Source of the DNA: Chryseobacterium sp.
GTDB lineage: Bacteria; Bacteroidota; Bacteroidia; Flavobacteriales; Weeksellaceae
Assembly: GCA_003852805.1 (NCBI GenBank)
Contig: RDDY01000292.1
Location: 1 to 6,714, forward strand
DNA: 6,714 bases
Direction: 5' to 3'
The notes below the pieces were generated by a model that was not told the DNA's origin, did not search any database, and worked only from the letters and a program-made list of their open reading frames with translations. Shown piece by piece: positions 1 to 6,688 of the stretch. Numbering within the stretch: the first letter of the stretch is position 1; each line of letters opens with the position of its first letter. Made by a program: the position numbers and the translations under genes.

Positions 1-1953
1 AGGCGAAAGGTCAAACGGAATCTTGAACAATTCCAGCGCTTCTTCTAAACTAAGGGTATCGATGTGTTGGTTCTGCATCAACGACGCAAACGACGGTTTC
101 TCTTCTGAATCCGTTTCACCGATCTGCACCATCGGTCCGAAACGGCCGATACGTGCGTAAACATTCTTGCCCGACTTGGGGTCCACGCCCAACAGACGCT
201 CTCCGGTGGCTCTGCTTGCGTGCTCTTCCACTTCCTCTATCCTCGGGTGGAAATCATCGTAAAAAACACGAAGCGTCTCTTTCCATTTTTCCTCGCCGCT
301 GGCAATGTCGTCAAAGTCCTGCTCGACCTTGGCGGTAAAGCCGTAGTCCAAAATCTCGTGGAAGTTCTCCATCAAGAAATCGTTGACCACAATTCCTATG
401 TCGGTCGGAACAAATTTATTCTTGTCGCCGCCAAACTTCTCTTCTAAGATTTCTTTTTTGATGTCGCCCTTTTGCAAGGTCAGTTTCAGAATCTCGCGTG
501 TCTGCGGCTCCAGCTCGCTCTTCTCCACATATTCACGGTTCTGAATGGTTTGGATGGTAGGCGCATAGGTGGAAGGTCGGCCGATTCCCAATTCTTCCAA
601 CTTCCTGACAAGCGCCGCCTCTGTGTAGCGAGCGGGCGGACGCGAGAATCTTTCGGTTGCTTCTATCTTAGAATAAGTGAGCTTTTCGCCTACTTTTACT
701 TTTGGCAGAATCTTGCTGTCGTTTTCGCCGTCGTCATCGTCTTCCTTGGTTATGCCGTAGGCACGCAGGAAACCGTCGAAAACAATTACCTCCCCTTGTG
801 CTTCAAAGTGAGGAACGAGTTTTTCGTCACCGATTTCGATAAGTGTTTTTTCGATCTTCGCATTTTCCATCTGCGACGCCAAGGTACGACGGTAAATCAG
901 CTGATACAGCCGATTGAGTTGTGCATCGCCGACGTTTTTCACGCCGAAATCCGTCGGGCGAATCGCCTCGTGCGCTTCTTGTGCAGACGATGCCTTCGTG
1001 GTATAATTTCTCGGTTTGGAATATTCTTCTCCGTATTCGCGGATGATCTGTGCCTTTGCTCCATTGATGGCTTCTTGCGAAAGGTTGACCGAATCGGTAC
1101 GCATATAAGTAATGTAACCCTCTTCATACAGCCGCTGTGCCACGCGCATGGTGGCGCTGACGCCATAACCGAGGCGGTTGCTCGCCTCCTGCTGCAAAGT
1201 AGAAGTGGTAAACGGCGCAGACGCCGAGCGGCTGCCCGGCTTTGTCTCGACATTCAGAACACGGAAATCCGTGGTGGTGCAATTTTCCAAGAACGATTGC
1301 GCCTCTTCTTCTTTGTTAAAGTCTTTCTTGACCTTGGCCAAGATTTCCTGCTGGGTGTTGTTCAAGAAAGACCCTGTTACACGGTACGACGGCACGGGCT
1401 CAAAAGCGCGGATTTCTTTTTCGCGCTCTACCACCAAACGGACCGCCACACTCTGAACGCGGCCGGCAGATAAACCCGGACGGACTTTTTTCCACAACAC
1501 CGGCGACATTTCAAAGCCTACGATTCGGTCCAAGACGCGCCGTGCCTGCTGCGCATTTACAAGGTTCGTATCAATATTCCGAGGATTTTCAACCGCTTTC
1601 AGAATAGCGTTTTTCGTGATTTCATGAAAAACGATTCTTCGCGTGTTTTCGGGTTTCAGTTTCAGCTCTTCGGCCAGATGCCATGCGATGGCTTCCCCTT
1701 CGCGGTCTTCGTCGGAAGCCAACCAAACGGTATCGGCCGTTTTTACTTTGGACTTCAGTTCGGTCACCAGTTTGCGCTTGTCCGGTGAAACCTCATATTC
1801 GGGAGAAAAGGTTGACAAGTCAATCCCCATCCCTTTCTTGGGCAAATCACGGATGTGGCCCATGCTGGAAGTCACTTGGAAATCTTTTCCCAAGTACTTC
1901 TGTATCGTCTTCGCCTTTGCCGGCGACTCCACAATCACGAGATTTTTAGCCAT
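1..1953 (-). CDS. topA: DNA topoisomerase I (type IA), 3' end outside the window
   Basis: This type IA topoisomerase relaxes negatively supercoiled DNA by cutting and passing a single strand. The visible part is 651 codons, read without interruption from ATG at 1953-1951 to the window edge. The Toprim domain opens the protein (LVIVESPAKAKTIQKYLG, residues 5-22), with the general-base glutamate at E9 and the metal-binding DxDxE triad at D81, D83 and E85. The catalytic tyrosine is Y283 in YITYMRTDSVNL, followed by R285, and H328 lies in the conserved AHEAIRPTD. A LEELGIGRPSTYA block comes later. From about residue 585 the sequence (GVDPKSGKNVYARIGRFGP) resembles the Toprim C-terminal repeats that many Bacteroidota enzymes carry; no zinc-finger cysteines are seen in the visible part. 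A short acidic run (about residues 404-412) looks like a surface loop. The start is fixed by the family-typical MAKNLVIVES beginning. It is divergent from ileS. Family assignment is secure; only the extreme C-terminus is unseen. Confidence 0.97.
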   Translation of the reverse strand, partial: MAKNLVIVESPAKAKTIQKYLGKDFQVTSSMGHIRDLPKKGMGIDLSTFSPEYEVSPDKRKLVTELKSKVKTADTVWLASDEDREGEAIAWHLAEELKLKPENTRRIVFHEITKNAILKAVENPRNIDTNLVNAQQARRVLDRIVGFEMSPVLWKKVRPGLSAGRVQSVAVRLVVEREKEIRAFEPVPSYRVTGSFLNNTQQEILAKVKKDFNKEEEAQSFLENCTTTDFRVLNVETKPGSRSASAPFTTSTLQQEASNRLGYGVSATMRVAQRLYEEGYITYMRTDSVNLSQEAINGAKAQIIREYGEEYSKPRNYTTKASSAQEAHEAIRPTDFGVKNVGDAQLNRLYQLIYRRTLASQMENAKIEKTLIEIGDEKLVPHFEAQGEVIVFDGFLRAYGITKEDDDDGENDSKILPKVKVGEKLTYSKIEATERFSRPPARYTEAALVRKLEELGIGRPSTYAPTIQTIQNREYVEKSELEPQTREILKLTLQKGDIKKEILEEKFGGDKNKFVPTDIGIVVNDFLMENFHEILDYGFTAKVEQDFDDIASGEEKWKETLRVFYDDFHPRIEEVEEHASRATGERLLGVDPKSGKNVYARIGRFGPMVQIGETDSEEKPSFASLMQNQHIDTLSLEEALELFKIPFDLSP

Positions 1954-1973
1954 TACTCTGTTTTAAATTTTTG

Positions 1974-1981
1974 CAAAAGTA
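1974..1981 (-). promoter_or_regulatory. Probable topA promoter -7 element (TAnnTTTG type)
   Basis: Read on the minus strand this is TACTTTTG, a full match to the Bacteroidota -7 consensus TAnnTTTG. It ends 20 bases before the topA ATG, which predicts a short leader of roughly 10-15 bases. No good TTTG -33 element is seen about 20 bases upstream, so the promoter would rely mainly on the -7 box. The consensus is established for Bacteroidota; its use here is inferred. Confidence 0.5.
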
Positions 1982-1991
1982 GAATATATTT

Positions 1992-2017
1992 CGGAATGCC
2001 GGCGGTGAGTCATTCCG
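1992..2017. repeat. Inverted repeat CGGAATG/CATTCCG in the topA upstream region
   Basis: A perfect 7-base inverted repeat has arms at 1992-1998 and 2011-2017 and a 12-base spacer. It lies just upstream of the predicted topA -7 element, across the place where a -33 element or an operator would sit. It could be a protein-binding site, a small hairpin, or a remnant of an intergenic repeat. It is too short to exclude chance. Confidence 0.4.
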
Positions 2018-2022
2018 CAGCT

Positions 2023-2059
2023 TTCACTGGATAGTACGAAAATTCTATGACTCGGTGAA
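2023..2059. repeat. Imperfect hairpin in the topA/ileS intergenic region
   Basis: TTCACTG (2023-2029) pairs with CGGTGAA (2053-2059) over seven positions including one G-T wobble. Inside it, ATAG (2032-2035) can pair with CTAT (2045-2048). The hairpin has no T-run and lies between two divergent genes, so it is not a terminator for either. It may be a cruciform, a regulatory site or a decayed repeat. Confidence 0.3.
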
Positions 2060-2085
2060 GACGCAGCCAAATCGGTACCATAAAT

Positions 2086-2129
2086 ATATAGTGACTTCCT
2101 TAACAAAAATTTTGTAAAAATCACTATAT
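2086..2129. repeat. Nested inverted repeat overlapping the presumed ileS promoter
   Basis: A perfect 9-base inverted repeat (ATATAGTGA at 2086-2094, TCACTATAT at 2121-2129) encloses a second palindrome, ACAAAA-A-TTTTGT (2103-2115). The right outer arm overlaps the candidate ileS -7 element at 2125-2132. This arrangement would suit an operator for a dimeric repressor, but the region is AT-rich, so some of the symmetry may be chance. The repeats are seen directly; a regulatory role is inference. Confidence 0.45.
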
Positions 2130-2132
2130 TCG
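2125..2132 (+). promoter_or_regulatory. Candidate ileS promoter -7 element
   Basis: TATATTCG matches the Bacteroidota -7 consensus TAnnTTTG at all but one fixed position. It would start transcription roughly 30-35 bases before the ileS start codon. The only TTTG upstream (2111-2114) is about 10 bases away, too close for a normal -33 element. The call rests on position and one box only. Confidence 0.35.
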
Positions 2133-2171
2133 CAAACTTATTTTTATTCAACCTAAAAACCACAAACCACC

Positions 2172-2174
2172 TTG
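2172..2174 (+). promoter_or_regulatory. TTG start codon of ileS
   Basis: The reading frame opens only six codons after the in-frame TAA at 2154-2156, and TTG at 2172 is the sole plausible initiator. The resulting N-terminus (MSPTKRFPEYKQLNLNEI) has the xFxEYKxLxL opening I expect of Bacteroidota IleRS, which supports a start here and not downstream. Confidence 0.8.
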
Positions 2175-5100
2175 AGTCCGACCAAGCGTTTTCCCGAATA
2201 TAAACAACTAAACCTCAACGAAATTGCAAATCGGGTGGCCGCCTTTTGGCAAACCGACGACACTTTCCGGAAATCCGTCAGCAACCGCAACGGACAACCT
2301 GAATATGTTTTCTACGAAGGTCCGCCGTCGGCCAACGGAATGCCCGGCATTCACCATGTTATGGCGCGGAGCTTGAAAGATATTTTCTGCCGTTTCCAAA
2401 CCCAGAACGGCAAGCAGGTTTTCCGCAAGGCAGGTTGGGACACACACGGCCTGCCCGTGGAGTTGGGTGTCGAAAAAGAGTTGGGCATTACCAAGGAAGA
2501 CATCGGCACCAAGATATCGGTGGAAGAATACAACCACGCCTGCAAGAACGCTGTGATGCGCTACACCGACGTTTGGAACGAACTGACCGAAAAAATCGGT
2601 TACTGGGTAGATCTGAAAGATCCGTACGTAACCTACGAGCCGAAATACATGGAAACGGTTTGGTGGCTGCTGAAACAGTTGTACAATAAGAATCTGCTGT
2701 ACAAAGGCTACACCATTCAGCCGTATTCTCCGGCTGCGGGAACGGGTCTGTCTTCCCACGAACTGAACCAGCCCGGAACCTACCGCGACGTCTCGGACAC
2801 AACGGTAGTGGCACAGTTCAAGATTAAGGAATTGTCGGATCAGCTGAAGAATATGCTGTCGGCCGATCTGCCCGTTCACATCTTGGCTTGGACCACCACG
2901 CCGTGGACATTGCCGTCAAACACCGCACTTACCGTAGGCGCAGATATAGATTACGTATTGGTAAAAACGTTTAATCAATACACATTTGAGCCGATCAACA
3001 TCATCTTGGCTAAGGTTTTATTGGAGAAGAATTTCGGGAAAAAATATTTTGCAGGAACAGAGGATGATGTTGCAAACTTCAAGCCTGAAGACAAAAAGAT
3101 TCCTTACCGGGTATTGAATGAATTCAAAGGCTCGGAATTGGCCGGAACCGAATACGAACAATTGGTTCCTTGGTTCTTGCCGGCAGAGAATCCCGAGAAA
3201 GCTTTCCGCGTGATTACGGGCGACTTTGTAACCACCGAGGACGGAACCGGCGTTGTGCATACCGCGCCTACTTTTGGTGCAGACGACGCCCGTGTGGCCA
3301 AGGAGAACGGCATACCGCCGATGTTGGTAAATGACGAAAATGGAAATCTTGTTCCGCTGGTTGATCTGACAGGGAAATTCTTGGACGGAGAAAAAGTTCC
3401 CGAAACCTTCGCGGGGAAGTTTATCAAAAGCGAATACTACGCGGCCGATGAAGCACCTGAAAAATCTTGGGATGTTGAATTAGCCATTCTACTGAAGACC
3501 GAGAACAAAGCCTTTAAAGTAGAAAAATACGTGCACAGCTATCCGCATTGCTGGCGCACCGACAGACCCGTTCTTTATTATCCGCTCGACTCTTGGTTTG
3601 TAAAGATGACAGCCGTGAAAGACCGTTTGGTGGATCTGAACAGAGAAATCAACTGGAAACCCAAATCCACGGGCGAAGGCCGCTTTGCCAATTGGCTGGA
3701 GAACGTAAACGATTGGAATCTCTCCCGATCGCGCTACTGGGGCATACCGTTGCCGATCTGGAGAACCGAAGATTTGCGCGAGGAAAAAATCATCGGCTCG
3801 GTGGAAGAGCTTTATAACGAGGTGGAGAAATCTGTAGCTGCCGGACTCATGGAGAGCAACCCGTTTGGCGAATTTGTTATCGGCGATATGTCGGAGGAAA
3901 ATTATGCGAAGGTAGACCTGCACAAGAACATTGTGGACAATATCGTCTTGGTTTCAGACAGCGGCCAACCGATGAAACGCGAAAGCGATCTGATCGATGT
4001 ATGGTTTGACTCGGGCTCCATGCCGTATGCGCAACTGCATTATCCGTTTGAAAACAAGGAATTGATCGACGAGCGCAAGGCCTTCCCCGCAGATTTTATT
4101 GCCGAGGGAGTAGACCAAACGCGCGGCTGGTTCTATACGCTGCATGCCATTGCCACCGCTGTTTTTGATTCGGTAGCGTACAAGAATGTGATGTCCAACG
4201 GTTTGGTCTTGGATAAGAACGGTCAGAAAATGTCCAAGCGCTTGGGCAATGCCATCGATCCGTTTGAAACTTTGGAAAAGTACGGCCCCGATGCTACGCG
4301 CTGGTACATGATCTCCAATGCCAATCCGTGGGAGAATCTAAAGTTTGACCTCGACGGTATCGATGAGGTTCGCCGCAAATTCTTCGGCACGCTGTATAAC
4401 ACGTACTCGTTCTTTGCACTTTACGCCAATGTCGACGGTTTCAGCTATTCGGAAAAGGATGTAGAAAATCGTCCTGAAATCGACCGTTGGATTTTATCTG
4501 AACTGAACATCTTGGTACGCGACGTAACTGCTTTCTATGAAGATTACGAGCCGACCAAAGTGGCGCGCGCCATCAACAGTTTTGTCAATGACAACCTGAG
4601 CAACTGGTACGTGCGCCTTTGCCGTCGCCGTTTCTGGAAAGGAGATTATTCCGAAGACAAAATCTCCGCTTACCAAACGCTTTACACTTGTTTGGAAACG
4701 GTAGCCAAACTGTCCGCGCCTATTGCGCCGTTCTTCATGGATCAGCTTTACCGCGACCTGAACGCCGTAACCGGTAAAGATAAGGAAGGATCAATCCACT
4801 TGACAGATTTCCCCAAGGCCGATGAATCCGCCATCGACATCGACTTGGTGGAAAAAACGCATCTGGCACAGCAGATCACCTCGATGGTTTTCTCGCTCAG
4901 GAAAAAGGAGAATCTGAAAGTGCGTCAACCGCTGCAAAAAGTGATGATTCCGGCGTTGGATAAAACGATGGCCATGCGCGTTGCAGATGTTGCAGAACTG
5001 ATCAAGCAAGAAGTAAACGTAAAAGAGCTCCAACTGATCGATCCCGAAGAAGCCGAAGATTTGATCGTAAAACAGATCAAACCAAACTTTAAAGCACTGG

Positions 5101-5576
5101 GACCGAAACTGGGTAAGGACATGAAAACAGTGGCCGCGGAGATCAGCAATATGAACGCTGCGCAGATCACCGAATTGGAGCAGCAAGGAAAAACACTTGT
5201 CCACGGTTACGAAATTACTGCTGATGATGTGGAAGTTAGCACCAAAGACATCCCCGGATGGACGGTAACCACCGAAGGACGCATCACCGTGGCACTGGAT
5301 TTGACAGTGACAGACGAATTGCGCGCGGAAGGAATAGCAAGAGAATTCATCAACCGTGTGCAAAACCTGAGAAAGGATAAAAACTTTGAGCTTACGGATA
5401 AAATCAAACTGCAATTGACAGAAAACAATCCGTATCTTACTGAACTTAATCAGAACAAAAATTATATATCCTCTGAGGTGCTGGCTGCCGATTGGGAAAT
5501 ATTACCCGAACTGACCGACGGCATAGCCACAGAAATAGACGAGAAAGAATTTAAGATTAACATTTTAAAACTATAA
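2172..5576 (+). CDS. ileS: Isoleucyl-tRNA synthetase, IleRS2-like, with GIHH signature
   Basis: This cytoplasmic class I enzyme joins isoleucine to tRNA-Ile using ATP and hydrolyses mischarged Val-tRNA-Ile. At 1134 aa it is longer than the roughly 930-aa IleRS1 type and fits the longer IleRS2 (eukaryote-like) type. In order: the signature block PPSANGMPGIHH (residues 51-62), where the usual HxGH reads G59-I-H61-H62; the CP1 editing domain with WTTTPWTLPSNTAL (240-253) and GTGVVHTAPTFGADD (358-372); DWNLSRSRYWGIPLPIW (514-530); WFDSGS (611-616); the KMSKR loop (686-690); and the anticodon-binding domain with SNWYVR and RRRFW near 810-822. A long C-terminal extension completes it. The start is TTG: an in-frame TAA lies at 2154-2156, no ATG or GTG lies between, and the next in-frame ATG falls inside the signature block (M57). 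There is no Shine-Dalgarno sequence; the upstream stretch is A/C-rich. It heads a tight rightward gene string. Confidence 0.97.
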   Translation: MSPTKRFPEYKQLNLNEIANRVAAFWQTDDTFRKSVSNRNGQPEYVFYEGPPSANGMPGIHHVMARSLKDIFCRFQTQNGKQVFRKAGWDTHGLPVELGVEKELGITKEDIGTKISVEEYNHACKNAVMRYTDVWNELTEKIGYWVDLKDPYVTYEPKYMETVWWLLKQLYNKNLLYKGYTIQPYSPAAGTGLSSHELNQPGTYRDVSDTTVVAQFKIKELSDQLKNMLSADLPVHILAWTTTPWTLPSNTALTVGADIDYVLVKTFNQYTFEPINIILAKVLLEKNFGKKYFAGTEDDVANFKPEDKKIPYRVLNEFKGSELAGTEYEQLVPWFLPAENPEKAFRVITGDFVTTEDGTGVVHTAPTFGADDARVAKENGIPPMLVNDENGNLVPLVDLTGKFLDGEKVPETFAGKFIKSEYYAADEAPEKSWDVELAILLKTENKAFKVEKYVHSYPHCWRTDRPVLYYPLDSWFVKMTAVKDRLVDLNREINWKPKSTGEGRFANWLENVNDWNLSRSRYWGIPLPIWRTEDLREEKIIGSVEELYNEVEKSVAAGLMESNPFGEFVIGDMSEENYAKVDLHKNIVDNIVLVSDSGQPMKRESDLIDVWFDSGSMPYAQLHYPFENKELIDERKAFPADFIAEGVDQTRGWFYTLHAIATAVFDSVAYKNVMSNGLVLDKNGQKMSKRLGNAIDPFETLEKYGPDATRWYMISNANPWENLKFDLDGIDEVRRKFFGTLYNTYSFFALYANVDGFSYSEKDVENRPEIDRWILSELNILVRDVTAFYEDYEPTKVARAINSFVNDNLSNWYVRLCRRRFWKGDYSEDKISAYQTLYTCLETVAKLSAPIAPFFMDQLYRDLNAVTGKDKEGSIHLTDFPKADESAIDIDLVEKTHLAQQITSMVFSLRKKENLKVRQPLQKVMIPALDKTMAMRVADVAELIKQEVNVKELQLIDPEEAEDLIVKQIKPNFKALGPKLGKDMKTVAAEISNMNAAQITELEQQGKTLVHGYEITADDVEVSTKDIPGWTVTTEGRITVALDLTVTDELRAEGIAREFINRVQNLRKDKNFELTDKIKLQLTENNPYLTELNQNKNYISSEVLAADWEILPELTDGIATEIDEKEFKINILKL

Positions 5577-5581
5577 CGATC

Positions 5582-5962
5582 ATGACTGAAGAAAGAGCCC
5601 GCTACAGCGATGCGGAACTGGAAGAATTCAGAATACTCATACAGGAAAAAATAGACAAGGCAGAAAGAGATCTGGCCCTGATCCGTGAGAATTTCATCAA
5701 CAACCAAAACAACGGCACAGACGACACGTCTCCTACCTTCAAAGCTTTTGAAGAGGGCGCCGAGACGCTGAGCAAAGAACAGAACGCCATCTTGGCCGCG
5801 CGCCAAGAGAAGTTTATCCGTGATCTGAAGAATGCGCTGATCCGCATCAAGAACAAGACCTACGGAGTGTGCCGCGTTACCGGCAATCTGATTGCCAAGG
5901 ACCGACTGAAAGCCGTACCGCACGCCACATTGAGTATCGAAGCCAAGAATATGCAGAAATAG
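5582..5962 (+). CDS. TraR/DksA-family protein with a degenerate zinc finger
   Basis: The 126-aa product resembles DksA-type proteins, which enter the RNA polymerase secondary channel and alter promoter response, often together with ppGpp. Residues 9-40 and about 62-92 are charged and helix-rich, fitting the two arms of the coiled coil. The intervening NGTDDTSPTF (44-53) would be near the tip, where DksA carries key aspartates. The C-terminal part (Y94 to K126) keeps the layout of the C4 zinc finger, YGVCRVTGNLI and then LSIEAKN, but only C97 of the four expected cysteines remains; T100, S118 and A121 stand where the others would be. Metal binding as in DksA is therefore unlikely. It starts 5 bases after the ileS stop, without a Shine-Dalgarno sequence, so translation may be coupled. 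From memory, a similar gene often sits between ileS and lspA in Bacteroidota. The family is fairly sure; a DksA-like activity is inference. Confidence 0.85.
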   Translation: MTEERARYSDAELEEFRILIQEKIDKAERDLALIRENFINNQNNGTDDTSPTFKAFEEGAETLSKEQNAILAARQEKFIRDLKNALIRIKNKTYGVCRVTGNLIAKDRLKAVPHATLSIEAKNMQK

Positions 5963-6025
5963 ATGACGGGTGCAAAGACTTTGTTCCCTGCACTCTGAAA
6001 ATCTATTTTCTGAAACCTGTTTTCT
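5963..6025 (+). other. Spacer between the DksA-like gene and lspA with a small dyad
   Basis: This 63-base gap is the longest in the rightward string. It contains GTGCA (5970-5974) and TGCAC (5989-5993) as an inverted repeat, with CAAAG-A-CTTTG (5973-5983) overlapping inside. No T-run follows, so it does not look like an intrinsic terminator. There is no clear TAnnTTTG box either. Read-through from ileS into lspA is the simplest view. Confidence 0.3.
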
Positions 6026-6661
6026 ATGAAGAAAGTTGTTGCGGTAACCATGTTGGTACTGCTGCTGGATCAGGCTTCTAAATTTTATATCAAAACGCAT
6101 TTTGAGCTGGGCGAGAGCCATGAGATCTTCTCATGGTTCAAGCTTGTTTTTGTGGAGAATCCGGGCATGGCCTACGGACTGCATTTCGGCGGATTGATAG
6201 GCAAATATGCGCTGTCGCTGGTGCGCATTGCGCTGATCGCAGGCATCATTGTATTGTTCAGGAAATGGCTGCGCGAGGGTGCCAGCAACTATCTGCTGAT
6301 CCCCATGTCCATGATCTTGGCAGGAGCCATCGGCAACCTGATCGACGGAATGTTTTACGGAATGCTGTTCGACAGCGGAACGGTTTATGAGTCGTCCATC
6401 GATCGCTGGATCGGTTACAGCGGAATCTCGCAATTTACGCCGGGCAATGGTTATTCCCATTTTATGAACGGCTGCGTGGTGGATATGCTTTATTTCCCAT
6501 TGTTCAGCTTCAACTGGCCCGATTGGATGCCCGTTGTTGGCGGACAAAGCTTTGAGTTTTTCAAACCCGTCTTCAATGTTGCAGACAGCGCCATTACCGT
6601 CGGCGCATTGCTTATTCTCATTTTCAGGAAGAGAGCATTGCCAAACGGATTGGATTTTTAA
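6026..6661 (+). CDS. lspA: Lipoprotein signal peptidase (signal peptidase II)
   Basis: LspA is an inner-membrane aspartyl protease that removes the signal peptide from diacylglyceryl prolipoproteins, after Lgt. Family motifs appear in order: DQASK (residues 15-19) in the first membrane segment; VENPGMAYG (43-51), the NxGxAFG block; AGAIGNLID (99-107), with N104 and D107; VVDMLYF (151-157), with catalytic D153; and FNVADSAITVG (183-193), with catalytic D187. Membrane segments are expected near 3-22, 57-80, 88-107 and 184-201, and a basic tail (RKRALPNG) follows. At 211 aa it exceeds the usual 160-170. The extra length lies between D107 and D153 (46 residues, against about 9 in proteobacterial LspA) and between D153 and D187 (34, against about 19). 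The insert includes an aromatic, Gly-rich stretch near 125-148. The ATG at 6026 gives a typical MKK start. It shares the strand with ileS, a neighbour of lspA in proteobacteria too. Confidence 0.95.
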   Translation: MKKVVAVTMLVLLLDQASKFYIKTHFELGESHEIFSWFKLVFVENPGMAYGLHFGGLIGKYALSLVRIALIAGIIVLFRKWLREGASNYLLIPMSMILAGAIGNLIDGMFYGMLFDSGTVYESSIDRWIGYSGISQFTPGNGYSHFMNGCVVDMLYFPLFSFNWPDWMPVVGGQSFEFFKPVFNVADSAITVGALLILIFRKRALPNGLDF

Positions 6662-6688
6662 TTTCAACGCCTATCACTAACAACATAA

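Noticed and set aside
472..1473. Long plus-strand open frame of 333 codons
   Set aside because: It lies wholly antisense to topA, whose motifs are unmistakable. The product has no recognisable domain and reads as a back-translation shadow.
1963..2163. 66-codon minus-strand frame in the topA/ileS intergenic region
   Set aside because: It contains the topA promoter box and the dyads, shows no protein family features, and would end only 10 bases before the topA start. A real small gene is unlikely, though not excluded.
1954..2171. T-box or other amino-acid-sensing leader upstream of ileS
   Set aside because: No T-box consensus, specifier hairpin or terminator/antiterminator pair is seen, and the likely leader is only about 30-35 bases.
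2208..2879. Minus-strand open frame of 223 codons within ileS
   Set aside because: It is antisense to the conserved catalytic core of IleRS and shows no family motif; other minus-strand frames in ileS are shadows for the same reason.
5963..6025. Intrinsic terminator before lspA
   Set aside because: The small dyad has no following T-run and its arms are short and poorly nested.
5462..6121. Minus-strand open frame of 219 codons over the DksA-like gene
   Set aside because: It overlaps the end of ileS, the DksA-like gene and the start of lspA on the opposite strand, and has no motif or promoter of its own.
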